A stretch of 64,000 nt of DNA from Candidatus Rhodobacter oscarellae. Its GTDB lineage: Bacteria > Pseudomonadota > Alphaproteobacteria > Rhodobacterales > Rhodobacteraceae. A program made the position numbers and the translations under genes. The stretch spans positions 2,289,773 through 2,353,772 of the forward strand of contig NZ_LFTY01000002.1 in assembly GCF_001078595.1 (NCBI RefSeq), in the 5' to 3' direction. Below the pieces are notes generated by a model that worked only from the letters and a program-made list of their open reading frames with translations, did no database searches and was not told where the DNA came from. Position 1 is the first letter of the stretch. The number at the start of each line of letters is the position of its first letter. This document shows, in pieces, positions 16,909-26,734 of the stretch.

Positions 16909-17292
16909 ATGGCAGACGTGAATCGCGGCAACCGGCCGCTTTCGCCCCACCTACAGGTCTACCGCCCACAGCTTACCTCAATGTCCTCCATCATGGTGCG
17001 GCTCACCGGCATCGCGCTCCTGGGCGCGGCGGTGTTCGTGGTCTGGTGGCTGCTTGCGGCCGCGACATCGCAGGCGGCCTTCGGCGGGATCGACGCCTTC
17101 CTGCGCAGCTGGTTCGGCGACCTGATCATGTTCGGCGCGACCTGGGCGGTGTTCTACCACGTGCTGGGGCGGCTGCGGCACGTGCTTTGGGACTTCGGCT
17201 ACTGCCTCGAGGTCGAGACGTCCGAGAGGCTGGCGATCGGCATGTTCGGCCTGGCAACACTCCTGGCGCTGATCTGCGCCGTGGCGCTGTAG
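16909..17292 (+). CDS. sdhC: Succinate dehydrogenase cytochrome b556 subunit
   Basis: A 127-residue membrane anchor of complex II. The family start RPLSPHLQVYRP is present, then SSIMVRLTG, where S27 and R31 match quinone-site residues of the family, and three transmembrane helices. H84 in FYHVLGRLRH is the likely haem b ligand. GAGGAAC precedes the ATG. It is the first gene of the sdhC-D-A-(lipoprotein)-B operon. Confidence 0.96.
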   Translation: MADVNRGNRPLSPHLQVYRPQLTSMSSIMVRLTGIALLGAAVFVVWWLLAAATSQAAFGGIDAFLRSWFGDLIMFGATWAVFYHVLGRLRHVLWDFGYCLEVETSERLAIGMFGLATLLALICAVAL

Positions 17293-17305
17293 GGGAGGAT
17301 ACGGG

Positions 17306-17677
17306 ATGCAGTTTCTAACCGACCGCAAGCGCGCGCAGGGCCTGGGCTCGGGCCGCGGGGGCACGCATCACCACTGGCAGATGATGGTCACCTCGATGCT
17401 CTTGGTGGTGCTCGGCCCGCTCTTTGTGATCACCTTCGGGCTGGGGCTCGGCGGCACCTATGAAGAGGTGCTGGCCTATTTCGCCCGCCCCCTGCCCGCG
17501 CTGATCACCATCCTGACGCTGGCCGTGGGCATCTACCACGTCATGCAGGAAACCCTGGTCGCGGTGGAGGACTACGTGCCCGGCATCGCGGGCAAGATCA
17601 CCATGGTGGTGGTGACGGCATTCTCTTACGCGCTGATCGCGGCCGGCATCTTTGCCGTGGCCCGCATCGCGCTCTGA
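17306..17677 (+). CDS. sdhD: Succinate dehydrogenase hydrophobic membrane anchor subunit
   Basis: A 123-residue three-helix anchor subunit of complex II, 13 bp after sdhC. Its N-terminus MQFLTDRKRAQGLGSGRGGTHHHW is the standard alphaproteobacterial SdhD start. The conserved GIYHVMQETLVAVEDY segment carries the His and Asp-Tyr residues near the haem and quinone site. Confidence 0.95.
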   Translation: MQFLTDRKRAQGLGSGRGGTHHHWQMMVTSMLLVVLGPLFVITFGLGLGGTYEEVLAYFARPLPALITILTLAVGIYHVMQETLVAVEDYVPGIAGKITMVVVTAFSYALIAAGIFAVARIAL

Positions 17678-17694
17678 AGCTTAGGAAGTAAATA

Positions 17695-19500
17695 ATGGCA
17701 GCATACGAGTACGAGACGCATGACTATGACGTCGTAGTAGTAGGCGCGGGCGGGGCGGGCCTACGGGCGACGCTCGGCATGGCCGAGCAGGGCCTGCGCA
17801 CGGCCTGCGTGACCAAGGTGTTCCCGACGCGCTCGCACACGGTGGCCGCGCAGGGCGGCATCGCGGCGTCGCTGAGCAATATGGGCCCCGACCACTGGCA
17901 GTGGCACATGTATGACACCGTCAAGGGCTCCGACTGGCTGGGCGATACCGACGCGATGGAGTATCTGGCGCGCGAGGCGCCCAAGGCGGTCTACGAGCTA
18001 GAGCATTACGGCGTGCCGTTCAGCCGCACCGAAGAGGGCAAGATCTATCAGCGCCCCTTTGGCGGCCACACCACCGAGTTCGGCGAGGGCCCGCCGGTGC
18101 AGCGCACCTGCGCGGCCGCGGACCGCACCGGGCACGCGATCCTGCACACATTGTACGGCCAATCGCTTAAGAACAACGCCGAGTTCTACATCGAATACTT
18201 CGCCATCGACCTCATTATGTCCGAGGACGGCATCTGCCAGGGCGTGCTCTGCTGGAAGCTTGATGACGGCACGCTGCATGTGTTCAACGCCAAGATGACG
18301 GTGCTGGCCACCGGCGGCTATGGGCGGGCGTATTTCTCGGCCACCTCGGCGCATACCTGCACCGGCGACGGCGGCGGGATGGTGGCGCGCGCCGGGCTGC
18401 CGCTCCAGGACATGGAGTTCGTGCAGTTCCACCCCACCGGGATCTACGGCTCGGGCTGCCTGATCACCGAGGGCGCCCGCGGCGAGGGCGGTTACCTGAC
18501 CAATTCCGAGGGCGAGCGGTTCATGGAGCGCTACGCGCCCACCTATAAGGACCTGGCCTCGCGGGACGTGGTCAGCCGCTGCATGACGATCGAGATCCGC
18601 GAGGGGCGCGGCGTCGGCAAGGAAGGCGACCACATCCACCTCAACCTCAACCACCTGCCGCCGGACACGCTGGCAGAGCGGCTGCCGGGCATCTCTGAAT
18701 CGGCGCGCATCTTTGCGGGCGTGGACCTGACCAAGGAACCGATCCCGGTGCTGCCCACCGTGCATTACAACATGGGCGGGGTGCCGACGAATTACTGGGG
18801 CGAGGTGCTGAACCCGACCGAGGATGACCCGGACCGCATCGCGCCCGGCCTGATGGCCGTGGGCGAGGCGGGCTGTGCCAGCGTGCATGGCGCGAACCGG
18901 CTGGGCTCGAACTCGCTGATCGACCTGGTGGTCTTTGGCCGCGCGGCGGCGATCAAGGCGGGCGAGGTCGTGGACCCGAACGCCCCGAACCCGGTGCTGA
19001 ACCAAGCGTCTCTGGACAAGGCGCTGGACCGCTTCGACGGGCTGCGCCACGCCAAGGGCGAGGCGCCGACGGCCTCGCTGCGGCTGTCGCTGCAGCGCGC
19101 CATGCAAGAGGACGCGGCGGTGTTCCGCTCGTCGGAGACGCTGAAATCCGGCGTCGCGCGGGTGCAGAAGGTGGACGCGCTGTTTGACGATGTCGGCGTC
19201 ACGGATCGCTCGATGATCTGGAACTCTGACCTGATGGAGACGCTGGAGCTGGCCAACCTGCTGCCGCAGGCCCTGGCCACGGTGACCGGCGCGGAGGCCC
19301 GCAAGGAAAGCCGCGGCGCGCATGCGCATGAGGACTTCCCAGAGCGCGACGACAAGAACTGGCGCAAGCACACGCTGGCTTGGTTGGGCAAGGGCGAGGC
19401 CAAGCTGGGCTACCGCCCGGTGCATCTGGACCCGCTCAGCTCCGCGGACGAGGGCGGGATCGACCTCAAAAGGATCGCCCCCAAGGCGCGGGTCTATTGA
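17695..19500 (+). CDS. sdhA: Succinate dehydrogenase flavoprotein subunit
   Basis: A 601-residue FAD subunit that oxidises succinate to fumarate. The dinucleotide fold VVGAGGAG is at 15-22 and [10 protein letters not shown] carries H48, the residue that binds FAD covalently. Substrate-site segments QFHPTGIYG and TEGARGEGG follow, and the C-terminus ends [10 protein letters not shown]. It sits 17 bp after sdhD. Its stop codon overlaps the TTG start of the next small gene. Confidence 0.98.
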   Translation: MAAYEYETHDYDVVVVGAGGAGLRATLGMAEQGLRTACVTKVFPTRSHTVAAQGGIAASLSNMGPDHWQWHMYDTVKGSDWLGDTDAMEYLAREAPKAVYELEHYGVPFSRTEEGKIYQRPFGGHTTEFGEGPPVQRTCAAADRTGHAILHTLYGQSLKNNAEFYIEYFAIDLIMSEDGICQGVLCWKLDDGTLHVFNAKMTVLATGGYGRAYFSATSAHTCTGDGGGMVARAGLPLQDMEFVQFHPTGIYGSGCLITEGARGEGGYLTNSEGERFMERYAPTYKDLASRDVVSRCMTIEIREGRGVGKEGDHIHLNLNHLPPDTLAERLPGISESARIFAGVDLTKEPIPVLPTVHYNMGGVPTNYWGEVLNPTEDDPDRIAPGLMAVGEAGCASVHGANRLGSNSLIDLVVFGRAAAIKAGEVVDPNAPNPVLNQASLDKALDRFDGLRHAKGEAPTASLRLSLQRAMQEDAAVFRSSETLKSGVARVQKVDALFDDVGVTDRSMIWNSDLMETLELANLLPQALATVTGAEARKESRGAHAHEDFPERDDKNWRKHTLAWLGKGEAKLGYRPVHLDPLSSADEGGIDLKRIAPKARVY

Positions 19501-19826
19501 TCCGCGCGCTTGGCATGGCCGCCGCGCTGCTGGCGCTCGCCGCCTGCGCCGAGGTGCAGCGGGCTACCGATAACGTGGCCCGCCAGGGCGCGCGCGCGGC
19601 GATTGACGAGGTGCTGGTCACGCGCTTCCCCGGCGTCGACGGCAACCGCGTCACACCCTATACCGACTGCGTGATCGACAACGCCTCGGGCCGCGAGATC
19701 GCGCGGCTGGCCCAGGCCGCCCTGATCGGCGTGGACGAAGACACCGTCACGCTTGTGTTCGACATCACCAAACGCCCCGAGACCGCGCGCTGCCTGCTGC
19801 AGACCGGCCTTGGACTGGCCACATAG
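19497..19826 (+). CDS. Small putative lipoprotein embedded in the sdh operon
   Basis: A 109-residue product with a short basic N-terminus, a hydrophobic core and the lipobox LAAC, so an outer- or inner-membrane lipoprotein is predicted. The TTG at 19497 overlaps the sdhA stop (TTGA) and supplies the Arg expected before the hydrophobic core; an ATG at 19515 would lose that charge. The mature part has two further Cys (TDCVID, ARCLLQ) that could form a disulfide. It lies between sdhA and sdhB, 18 bp before sdhB. I do not recognise the family; a link to complex II is inferred from position only. Confidence 0.75.
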   Translation: MIRALGMAAALLALAACAEVQRATDNVARQGARAAIDEVLVTRFPGVDGNRVTPYTDCVIDNASGREIARLAQAALIGVDEDTVTLVFDITKRPETARCLLQTGLGLAT

Positions 19827-19844
19827 AGGCCGAGGAGCAAAACG

Positions 19845-20624
19845 ATGGTTCAATTCACCCTTCCAAAGAACTCCAAAATCCGCGTGGGCAAGACCTGGCC
19901 CAAGCCCGAGGGCGCGACCAACACGCGCAAGTTCCAGATCTACCGCTGGGACCCCGACACGGGCGAGAACCCCTCGGTCGACACCTATTTCGTGGACATG
20001 GACAGCTGCGGCCCGATGGTCCTGGACGCGCTGATCAAGATCAAGACCGAGACCGACCCCACGCTGACCTTCCGCCGCTCCTGCCGCGAGGGGATCTGCG
20101 GCTCCTGCGCGATGAATATCGACGGCATCAACACGCTGGCCTGCATCTATGGCATGGACGAGGTGAAGGGCGACGTAAAGATCTACCCCCTACCCCACAT
20201 GCCTGTGGTCAAGGACCTGATCCCGGACCTGACGCATTTCTACGCCCAGCACGCCTCGATCATGCCCTGGCTAGAGACCAAGACGAACCGCCCGCAGCGC
20301 GAGTGGAAGCAGTCCATCGAGGACCGCAAGAAGCTGGACGGCTTGTATGAATGCGTGATGTGCGCGTCCTGCTCGACCTCCTGCCCCAGCTACTGGTGGA
20401 ACGGCGACCGCTACCTTGGGCCCGCGGCCCTGCTGCACGCCTATCGCTGGATCATCGACAGCCGCGACGAGGCCACGGGCGAGCGGCTGGACGAGCTCGA
20501 GGACCCGTTCAAGCTCTACCGCTGCCACACGATCATGAACTGCGCCAAGACCTGCCCCAAGGGGCTGAACCCCGCCAAGGCGATCGCGCATATCAAGAAG
20601 ATGATGGTCGAGCGCGCCCACTAG
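19845..20624 (+). CDS. sdhB: Succinate dehydrogenase iron-sulfur subunit
   Basis: A 259-residue subunit that passes electrons from FAD to quinone. The [2Fe-2S] cysteines are C80, C85, C88 and C100. The [4Fe-4S]/[3Fe-4S] region is [17 protein letters not shown] with [17 protein letters not shown]. An AGGAGC ribosome site precedes the ATG at 19845. Two palindromes lie immediately after the stop codon. Confidence 0.98.
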   Translation: MVQFTLPKNSKIRVGKTWPKPEGATNTRKFQIYRWDPDTGENPSVDTYFVDMDSCGPMVLDALIKIKTETDPTLTFRRSCREGICGSCAMNIDGINTLACIYGMDEVKGDVKIYPLPHMPVVKDLIPDLTHFYAQHASIMPWLETKTNRPQREWKQSIEDRKKLDGLYECVMCASCSTSCPSYWWNGDRYLGPAALLHAYRWIIDSRDEATGERLDELEDPFKLYRCHTIMNCAKTCPKGLNPAKAIAHIKKMMVERAH

Positions 20625-20626
20625 CG

Positions 20627-20669
20627 CGATTTCTTGGAAGAAATCGGCAAAACTCTTGCAAGAGTTTTG
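20627..20669. repeat. Two palindromes directly after sdhB
   Basis: 20627-20646 is a 9-bp stem around GG (CGATTTCTT/AAGAAATCG). 20648-20669 is a perfect 22-bp palindrome with the CTTGCAAG core. They start three bases after the sdhB stop and may act as its terminator. They belong to the same palindrome family as the blocks at 6961-7140 and 20760-20941. Confidence 0.75.
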
Positions 20670-20759
20670 TCTCCCCTTGCAGCGAGTGGCAATTCGCTGG
20701 CCGATCAATGGTCTCGTGCCGTCGGCAGCGAGAACCGATGCTTCGGTGTGGATGCCTCA

Positions 20760-20941
20760 TTCTGGCCTGGAACGTCCTTTGGGCGCGCCAAATCTCTTGC
20801 AAGAGATTTGCACTTTCCTTGCAAGGAAAGTTGGGACCGCAAGCGGCAAGGGGTTACGATTTAGGGATCATTTCGGGTCGCGCCGAAGAAACTCTTGCGA
20901 GAGTTTCGCAATTTTCTTGCAAGAAAATTGTGTCGCGCCAA
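20760..20941. repeat. Palindrome-cluster intergenic repeat, copy B (inverted relative to copy A)
   Basis: Reading the reverse complement of 6961-7140 reproduces this block nearly base for base. The order is: GGCCTGG edge, palindrome at 20789-20810, palindrome at 20812-20831, a GCAAGCGGCAAGGGGTT spacer, palindrome at 20888-20907 (one base variant, CTTGCGAG), and palindrome at 20909-20930. The bases from 20670 to 20759 between sdhB's palindromes and this block show nothing recognisable. Confidence 0.85.
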
Positions 20942-20977
20942 GACCCGCCGAAGGTCAAAACGGCCAATGCCGGCGCC

Positions 20978-21385
20978 TCACTCCGGCCCGTCCATGACCC
21001 CCTCCATGGCCCCGCGAACGCGCGCGGGCCAGGGTTGCGGGCGCCCGTCTCGGTCCACATGCACCAGCACGTGGTCCACAGCCATGCGCAGGTCGGCGCC
21101 GCAGCGAGCCTGCGTCCGCAGGGTCACGCTGCTGCGCCCCACCGCTTGCACCGCGACCTCAAAGACCAGCGCGTCGCCATGGCGACTGGGCGCCGTGAAT
21201 TGCACCTGCATCGACGCCGTGGGCACCGCCGCCTCCGCATGGATCACCTCGAACGGCCAGCCCAGTGCTGCATCAAAGAACGCCTCCACCGCGTCGTTGA
21301 GCATCTCAAAGTAGCGCGGGTAGAACACGATCCCCGCCGGGTCGCAGTGCTTGAACAGCACCTTCTGCGGGAAGGTGAACGCCAT
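20978..21385 (-). CDS. Acyl-CoA thioesterase, hot-dog (4-hydroxybenzoyl-CoA thioesterase) family
   Basis: A 135-residue hot-dog protein. FKHCDPAGIVFYPRYFEMLNDAVEAFF contains the catalytic-site Asp-Pro-x-G-I-V-F motif of the 4HBT class. The ATG at 21385 overlaps the kynU stop (TGATG), so it is translationally coupled as the last gene of the tryptophan/anthranilate block. The longer frame from 21427 would lie inside kynU. It probably releases CoA from an aromatic or ring-opened intermediate or salvages CoA; the substrate is inferred from context. Confidence 0.85.
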   Translation of the reverse strand: MAFTFPQKVLFKHCDPAGIVFYPRYFEMLNDAVEAFFDAALGWPFEVIHAEAAVPTASMQVQFTAPSRHGDALVFEVAVQAVGRSSVTLRTQARCGADLRMAVDHVLVHVDRDGRPQPWPARVRGAMEGVMDGPE

Positions 21386-22572
21386 CAGGTGACGCGGGAG
21401 CGGGTCTGGTACTTCGCCGCGCGCCACAGCTCGCCGTCCAGCACTTCGGCCAGGATGCCGACCGCCGCGACCACGTCCGCCTCATCGATGAACAAAGGCG
21501 TGAAGCCAAAGCGCATGATGTTGGGCGCGCGGAAATCGCCGATCACGCCGCGGTCGATCAGCGCCTGCATCGCGGCGTAGCCCTGCGCGAACCCGAACGA
21601 GACCTGGCTACCGCGGGCGTGCTTGTCGCGGGGCGAGGCCAGCTCCAGCGCCGGACAGCGGGCCTCGACCTCGGCGATGAAGCGCTCTGACAGCGCCTGC
21701 GATGCGGCGCGCAGGTCGCCCATGTCGACGCCCTCCCAGGCGTCTAGCGCCACGTCCAGCACCGCCAGTTGCAGGATCGGCGGCGTGCCCACGCGCATCC
21801 GCTCGGTGGACATGGCGGGGCGATAGCCCAGCTCCATGGCGAACGGCGCCTCATGGCCGAGCCAGCCTGACAATGCGGGCTGGATCCCCTCGACCACATC
21901 CGGGCGCACATAGATGAAGGCGGGCGCGCCGGGCCCGCCATTGAGGTATTTATAGCTGCAGCCCACGGCGAACTCGGCGCCGCTGCCGGCGATGTCCACC
22001 GGCACCGCGCCGGCCGAATGCGCCAGGTCCCAGACCATCACCGCGCCCATCTCATGCGCGCGCGCGGTGATCGCGGCCATGTCATGCAAGCGCCCCGAGC
22101 GGTAATCCACATGGGTCAGCATCACCACGGCCACCTCCTCGGTGATCGCCTCGGCCACGTCCTCGGGCGCGGGGCTGCGCAGCTCATAGCCCTTGTCGAT
22201 GGTGCGCATCAGCCCGTCGGCCATGTAGAGATCGCTGGGGAAGTTGCCACTATCGGACAGGATCACGCGCCGCTCGGGGCGCATCTTCAGCGCCGCGGCC
22301 AGCGCCTGGTAGACCTTGATCGACAGCGTGTCGCCGGTGGCCACCGACCCCGCGGGCGCACCAATCAGCCCCGCGATCCGATCGCCGACCCGGCGCGGCA
22401 GCTCCATCCAGCCCGCCGAGTTCCAGGCCCGGATCAGCTCGCCGCCCCATTCGGTCTCGATCACCCGCGCCGCGCGCTGCACCGCGCCCTTCGGCAGCGG
22501 GCCCAGCGAGTTGCCGTCCAGATAGATCACCCCCTCGGGCAGCTCGAACATCTCTTTGCGCAGCACGCTCAT
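21385..22572 (-). CDS. kynU: Kynureninase
   Basis: A 395-residue PLP enzyme of fold type I that cleaves kynurenine to anthranilate and alanine. The early [10 protein letters not shown] motif, the substrate segment [12 protein letters not shown] and the PLP lysine K208 in [15 protein letters not shown] are all typical. It overlaps kynA by four bases (ATGA), so both are one transcript. Its product is the substrate of the CoA ligase encoded further upstream in the same direction. Confidence 0.96.
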   Translation of the reverse strand: MSVLRKEMFELPEGVIYLDGNSLGPLPKGAVQRAARVIETEWGGELIRAWNSAGWMELPRRVGDRIAGLIGAPAGSVATGDTLSIKVYQALAAALKMRPERRVILSDSGNFPSDLYMADGLMRTIDKGYELRSPAPEDVAEAITEEVAVVMLTHVDYRSGRLHDMAAITARAHEMGAVMVWDLAHSAGAVPVDIAGSGAEFAVGCSYKYLNGGPGAPAFIYVRPDVVEGIQPALSGWLGHEAPFAMELGYRPAMSTERMRVGTPPILQLAVLDVALDAWEGVDMGDLRAASQALSERFIAEVEARCPALELASPRDKHARGSQVSFGFAQGYAAMQALIDRGVIGDFRAPNIMRFGFTPLFIDEADVVAAVGILAEVLDGELWRAAKYQTRSRVT

Positions 22573-23402
22573 AATTCACCCCTGACGTTCCATAGCTCCG
22601 GGAACAGCTCGACCTCTAGCATCCTGCGCAGGTATTGCACGCCCGATGTGCCGCCGGTGCCGCGCTTGAACCCGATCACGCGCTCGACCGTGGTGACGTG
22701 GTTAAAGCGCCAGCGGCGGAAGTAATCCTCTAGGTCCACCAGCTTCTCGGCCAGCTCGTAGAGCCCCCAATGCGCGTCGATATCCTCGTAGACCTGGCGC
22801 CAGCGCGCCTGGATCTCGGGCTGGGCTTCGTGCGGGGTGTCAAGCTGCGGCGCGGGCATCTGCGCGGTGTCGCCGTCCAGCGTGCGGAAGAGATGCGCCA
22901 CCACCGCGTCGTAAAAGCTGGGGCGGGCCAGCTCGTCGGTCAGGATTTTATGCTGCTCGGGCTGGTGCGCATGCGGGCCCAGCATGTGCCGGTTGCGGTT
23001 GCCCAGCACGAACTCGATCAGCCGGTATTGATGCGACTGGAACCCGCTGGAGGGCCCAAGGGCGGCGCGAAAGGCGGTGTAATCCGCCGGCGTCATGGTG
23101 CGCAGCACGTCCCAGGCGTTGTTGAGCTGCTCCAGGATGCGGCTCACGCGGGCCAGCATCTTGAACATGGTGGGCATCTCGCCCGCGATGAGCGCCTCGC
23201 GCGCGGCGCTCAGCTCGTGCAGGGCGAGCTTCATCCAAAGCTCGCTGGTCTGGTGCTGGATGATGAACAGCATCTCGTCATGGGCGTCCGACAGCGGGTG
23301 CTGCTGGGACAGCAGCGCGCTCAGCCCCAGGTAGTCGCCATAGGACATCGCGTCCGAGAAATCCGTCTTCGCGCCGTCCTTCTTGGGGTCGAACTCAGCC
23401 AT
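22569..23402 (-). CDS. kynA: Tryptophan 2,3-dioxygenase
   Basis: A 277-residue haem dioxygenase opening the indole ring of tryptophan to N-formylkynurenine. [20 protein letters not shown], the [18 protein letters not shown] block and [20 protein letters not shown] (substrate and haem-site residues) are diagnostic. It is first in the kynA-kynU-thioesterase unit. Kynurenine formamidase, which should act between KynA and KynU, is not found in the window. Confidence 0.96.
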   Translation of the reverse strand: MAEFDPKKDGAKTDFSDAMSYGDYLGLSALLSQQHPLSDAHDEMLFIIQHQTSELWMKLALHELSAAREALIAGEMPTMFKMLARVSRILEQLNNAWDVLRTMTPADYTAFRAALGPSSGFQSHQYRLIEFVLGNRNRHMLGPHAHQPEQHKILTDELARPSFYDAVVAHLFRTLDGDTAQMPAPQLDTPHEAQPEIQARWRQVYEDIDAHWGLYELAEKLVDLEDYFRRWRFNHVTTVERVIGFKRGTGGTSGVQYLRRMLEVELFPELWNVRGEL

Positions 23403-23412
23403 GCGCAGGCCC

Positions 23413-23517
23413 CACCGCGCGCTCTGTTAACCACGGGGTTTGCCCGACAGGTGCCATACGCTTTGCCGACGCTTTGCCGACCGGCGTTTGGCCATAAAAA
23501 ACAGGTGTTAACCCGGT
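23413..23517 (+). repeat. GTTAA-bounded intergenic repeat, copy 1
   Basis: The unit begins CACCGCGCGCT, has CTGTTAAC near its left end and GTGTTAACCC at its right end. Between them are TGCCATACG and two tandem copies of CTTTGCCGACG. It occupies the gap between kynA and the Rid gene. Matching copies lie at 39101-39216 and 40499-40616, all in the same orientation. Confidence 0.8.
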
Positions 23518-23556
23518 GATTCGCCGCCTGCATGCGACCGCGGCGTTTAGACCTCG

Positions 23557-23964
23557 TTAGCATTTGGCGTCGCTCAGATGCGCGGTGGCCTCGATCTCGA
23601 CCAGGGCCTCGTCCTCGATAAGCCCCGCCACGACCAGCATCGACATCGCAGGGAAATGCCGCCCGAAGACCTCGCGATAGGCGGCGCCCATCTCGGCCTG
23701 GCTCGCCACATAGGCGCGCTTGTCGGTCACAAACCAGGTGAGCCTGGTGACGTCCTCGACAGTGCCGCCCGCGGCCTCGACCACGGCGCGGATATTGGCC
23801 AGGGCCTGGCGCGCCTGGCCGATGAAATCGCGCGCCTCAAAGACCTTCTCGGCGGTCCAGCCGATCTGCCCGCCGATATGCAGGACGCCGTCCTTGGTCA
23901 GCACGCCATTGGCGTAGCCCTTGGCGGGCAGCCAGCCCTCGGGGTGAATGATCTGATGGCTCAT
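23557..23964 (-). CDS. RidA/YjgF family protein lacking the canonical catalytic arginine
   Basis: A 135-residue Rid-family protein: VLHIGGQIGW, ALANIRAVVEAAGGTVEDVTRLTWFV and LVEIEATAHL are the family blocks. Canonical RidA deaminates enamine/imine intermediates with an Arg in the strand before LVEIEA (PxRxxV). Here that position reads AMSMLVV, without Arg. It overlaps the CoA ligase gene by four bases, so it belongs to the anthranilate operon. Ring-reduced 2-aminobenzoyl-CoA products contain an enamine, which would explain a Rid protein here, but the missing Arg makes the chemistry uncertain. Confidence 0.85.
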   Translation of the reverse strand: MSHQIIHPEGWLPAKGYANGVLTKDGVLHIGGQIGWTAEKVFEARDFIGQARQALANIRAVVEAAGGTVEDVTRLTWFVTDKRAYVASQAEMGAAYREVFGRHFPAMSMLVVAGLIEDEALVEIEATAHLSDAKC

Positions 23965-25565
23965 TTCAACTTAAACCTTTGAATTTTCCCGGTTTGTGTC
24001 TTGGGCAGCGCCTCGGCATAGACCACGCTGCGGGGGTACTTATAGGGCGCGATGGCGGCTTTGACATGGGCCTGCAGGGCCTCGGTCAGCGCCTCCGAGG
24101 GCGCCGCATCGGCCAGCACCACATGCGCCTCGACGATGGCGCCGCGCGCCTCGTCCGGCACGCCGATCACCGCGCATTCCGCCACGTTGGGGTGGCTGAG
24201 AAGCGCCGCCTCCACCTCGGGTCCGGCGATATTGTAGCCCGACGAGATGATCATGTCATCATTGCGCGCCGCGAAGTGGAAATACCCCTCCTCGTCCTGC
24301 CAGAAGGCGTCGCCAGAGATGTTCCAGCCGTCCTGCACGTATTCGCCCTGCCGCTCGCCCTTCAGATAGCGGCAGCCGGTGGGGCCCTTAAGGGCCAACC
24401 GCCCCACCTCGCCGCGCGGCAGCTCGGCCCCGTCGGGGCCAATTACCCTTGCCTCGTAACCACTTACGGGCTTTCCGGTGCAGGCGGGCTTGTGGTCCTC
24501 AAAGCGGTTGGAGATGAAGATATGCAGCATCTCGGTGGCCCCGATCCCGTCCAGCATCGGCTTGCCGGTCTTGGCCATCCATTCGTCATAGACCGGGGCG
24601 GGCAGCGTCTCGCCGGCGCTGACCGCGGCGCGCAGGCTGGACAGGTCCGCGCCTTCGTCCATCGCGCGCATCATGAACCGGTAGGCCGTGGGCGCGGTGA
24701 AGCAGACCGTGGCGCGGTATTTCTCAATGATCTCAATCATGTTGGGCGGGGCGGCGTTCTCCAGCAGGGTCGCCGTGGCGCCAAAGCGCAGCGGGAAGAT
24801 CGCCAGCCCGCCCAGCCCGAAGGTGAAGGCCAAGGGCGGCGAGCCGACAAAGATGTCATCGGGCTGCACGCTCAGCACCTCGCGGGCGTAACCGTCTGCA
24901 ATGATAAGCAAATCCCGGTGGAAATGCATCGTGCCCTTGGGGTCGCCGGTGGAGCCAGAGGTGAACCCGATCAGCGCCACGTCATCCTGGCTGGTGGGCA
25001 CCGCCTCGAACTGCACGGGCTTCTCCAACGCCAGCCGGTCCAGCTCTGCGTCATGGTTCGAGGTGCCGTCGAAGCCGATCACTTTCTCTAGCGTTTTCGA
25101 GCCCTTAGCGCAGGAGACCATCTCGTCCATCAGGCGCGTGTCGCAGAGCGCGAACTGGATCTCGGCCTTCTCGACATACTTGTTCAGCTCGGCGGCGCGC
25201 AGCATCGGCATGGTGTTGACCACCACCGCGCCCGCCTTGGTGGCGGCCAGCCAGCAGGCGACCATGGCGGGGTTGTTGGCCGAGCGGATCAGCACCCGGT
25301 TGCCGGGCTTCACGCCCAGATCGTCCACCAGCGCATGCGCCAGGCGGTTGGTCCAATCGGTCAGCTCCTTATAGGTGCGCCGCCGCCCGTTGCCGATCAG
25401 CGCGGTGCGGTCGCCAAAGCCCCGCGCCACCATGGCATCGGTCAGCTCCACGCCGGCGTTCAGCCGGTCGGGGTAATCGAACCGCTGCGGCAGGTCGGGC
25501 CACTGGTCGCCGGGCGGCAGGTTGTCCCGGGCAAATCCGTCAGTATGGGCGGAAGGTCTCAGCAT
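23961..25565 (-). CDS. Benzoate-CoA ligase family enzyme, probable 2-aminobenzoate (anthranilate)-CoA ligase
   Basis: A 534-residue adenylate-forming enzyme. The P-loop FTSGSTGDPKGTMHFH (about residues 199-214), the later GYEARVIGPDGAELPRGEVG and SGDAFW segments, and the C-terminal lysine motif LPKTQTGKIQRFKLK place it in the aryl-CoA ligase group with benzoate- and aminobenzoate-CoA ligases. It activates an aromatic acid with ATP and CoA. The operon partner AbmA-type monooxygenase/reductase and the kynA/kynU genes point to anthranilate. It is four bases short of abutting the acyl-CoA dehydrogenase gene. Confidence 0.88.
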   Translation of the reverse strand: MLRPSAHTDGFARDNLPPGDQWPDLPQRFDYPDRLNAGVELTDAMVARGFGDRTALIGNGRRRTYKELTDWTNRLAHALVDDLGVKPGNRVLIRSANNPAMVACWLAATKAGAVVVNTMPMLRAAELNKYVEKAEIQFALCDTRLMDEMVSCAKGSKTLEKVIGFDGTSNHDAELDRLALEKPVQFEAVPTSQDDVALIGFTSGSTGDPKGTMHFHRDLLIIADGYAREVLSVQPDDIFVGSPPLAFTFGLGGLAIFPLRFGATATLLENAAPPNMIEIIEKYRATVCFTAPTAYRFMMRAMDEGADLSSLRAAVSAGETLPAPVYDEWMAKTGKPMLDGIGATEMLHIFISNRFEDHKPACTGKPVSGYEARVIGPDGAELPRGEVGRLALKGPTGCRYLKGERQGEYVQDGWNISGDAFWQDEEGYFHFAARNDDMIISSGYNIAGPEVEAALLSHPNVAECAVIGVPDEARGAIVEAHVVLADAAPSEALTEALQAHVKAAIAPYKYPRSVVYAEALPKTQTGKIQRFKLK

Positions 25566-25568
25566 CGT

Positions 25569-26711
25569 TCACGCTCCGTGGTTGGCAAGGGTCTGGCGGG
25601 CGATGACGACGCGCTGTACGTCCGAGGCGCCCTCATAGATGCGCAAGGCCCTGATTTCGCGGTATAGTTTCTCGACGGTCTCGCCGGACCGCACGCCGTC
25701 GCCGCCATGCAGCTGGACGGCTTTGTCGATCACCTGCTGCGCTCGGTCGGTGGCAAAGAGCTTGGCCATGGCGGCCTCGCGGGTGACCCGCGGCGCGCCC
25801 ATGTCCTTGGCCCAGGCGGCGCGGTAGACCAGCAGGGCCGCGGCGTCGACGTCCAGCGCCATGTCCGCGATATGGCCCTGCACCATCTGCAAGTCGGACA
25901 GGGGCGCGCCCCCGACATGGCGCGATCCTACCCGGGTCAACGCCTCGTCCAGCGCCCGCCGCGCGAACCCCAGCGCCGCCGCGGCGACCGTGGAGCGGAA
26001 CACATCCAGCACCGACATCGCGATCTTGAACCCCTGCCCCGGCTGGCCGATCATCGCGCTCGCAGGCACCCGGCAGCCGTCAAAGCGCAGCCGCGCCAGG
26101 GGGTGCGGCGCAATCACCTCCAGCCGCTCGGCCACCTCCAGCCCGGCCGTGTCCGCGGGCACCACGAAGGCCGACATGCCCTTGGCGCCCGGCGCCTCGC
26201 CGGTGCGGGCGAATACGGTGTAGACGTCGGCGATGCCGCCGTTTGAGATCCAGGTTTTCTCGCCCTCCAGCACATAGTGGTTGCCGTCCAGTGCTGCGCT
26301 CATCGTGTTGGCCGCCACGTCCGAGCCGCTGCCCGGCTCGGTCAGCGCGAAGCCCGAGATCGCCTTGCCCGCGCGGGTCAGCGGCAGCCACTCGGCCTTA
26401 TGCTCCTCAGAGCCGAAAAGCGAGATCGCCCCGGTCCCAAGCCCCTGCATCGCAAAGGCGAAATCCGCCAGGCCGTCATGGCGCGCCAGGGTCTCGCGGA
26501 TCAGGCACAGGGACCGCACGTCCAGCCGCCCGTCCTCGGCACCCGAATGCGCCGCGATCCCGGCCTCGCCCAGGGACGCCACCAGCGCCCGGCAGGCCGC
26601 ATCCACGTCACCGTGATCCACCGACACCCTGGCGGCGAAGGCCTCGACCTCTGCCGCCAGGGCCCGATGGCGATCCTCAAGGAACGGCCAGTTCAAAAAG
26701 CTTCGGTCCAT
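25569..26711 (-). CDS. Acyl-CoA dehydrogenase
   Basis: A 380-residue flavoprotein of normal family length. [17 protein letters not shown] and the downstream [13 protein letters not shown] are the FAD- and substrate-site motifs, and the C-terminal [34 protein letters not shown] is the ACAD signature. The Glu of IYEG is the likely catalytic base. The start at 26711 ([10 protein letters not shown]) is preferred, since the longer frame adds 16 residues encoded by an intergenic hairpin. Role: dehydrogenation of a CoA-bound alicyclic or ring-opened intermediate after AbmA. Confidence 0.9.
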   Translation of the reverse strand: MDRSFLNWPFLEDRHRALAAEVEAFAARVSVDHGDVDAACRALVASLGEAGIAAHSGAEDGRLDVRSLCLIRETLARHDGLADFAFAMQGLGTGAISLFGSEEHKAEWLPLTRAGKAISGFALTEPGSGSDVAANTMSAALDGNHYVLEGEKTWISNGGIADVYTVFARTGEAPGAKGMSAFVVPADTAGLEVAERLEVIAPHPLARLRFDGCRVPASAMIGQPGQGFKIAMSVLDVFRSTVAAAALGFARRALDEALTRVGSRHVGGAPLSDLQMVQGHIADMALDVDAAALLVYRAAWAKDMGAPRVTREAAMAKLFATDRAQQVIDKAVQLHGGDGVRSGETVEKLYREIRALRIYEGASDVQRVVIARQTLANHGA

Positions 26712-26734
26712 CTTCTTCTTGGCTCCAAATACGG

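Noticed and set aside
20627-20941. CRISPR array
   Set aside because: The repeats are palindromes of differing sequence with irregular spacing, the order is conserved in a second inverted copy, and no cas genes are present.
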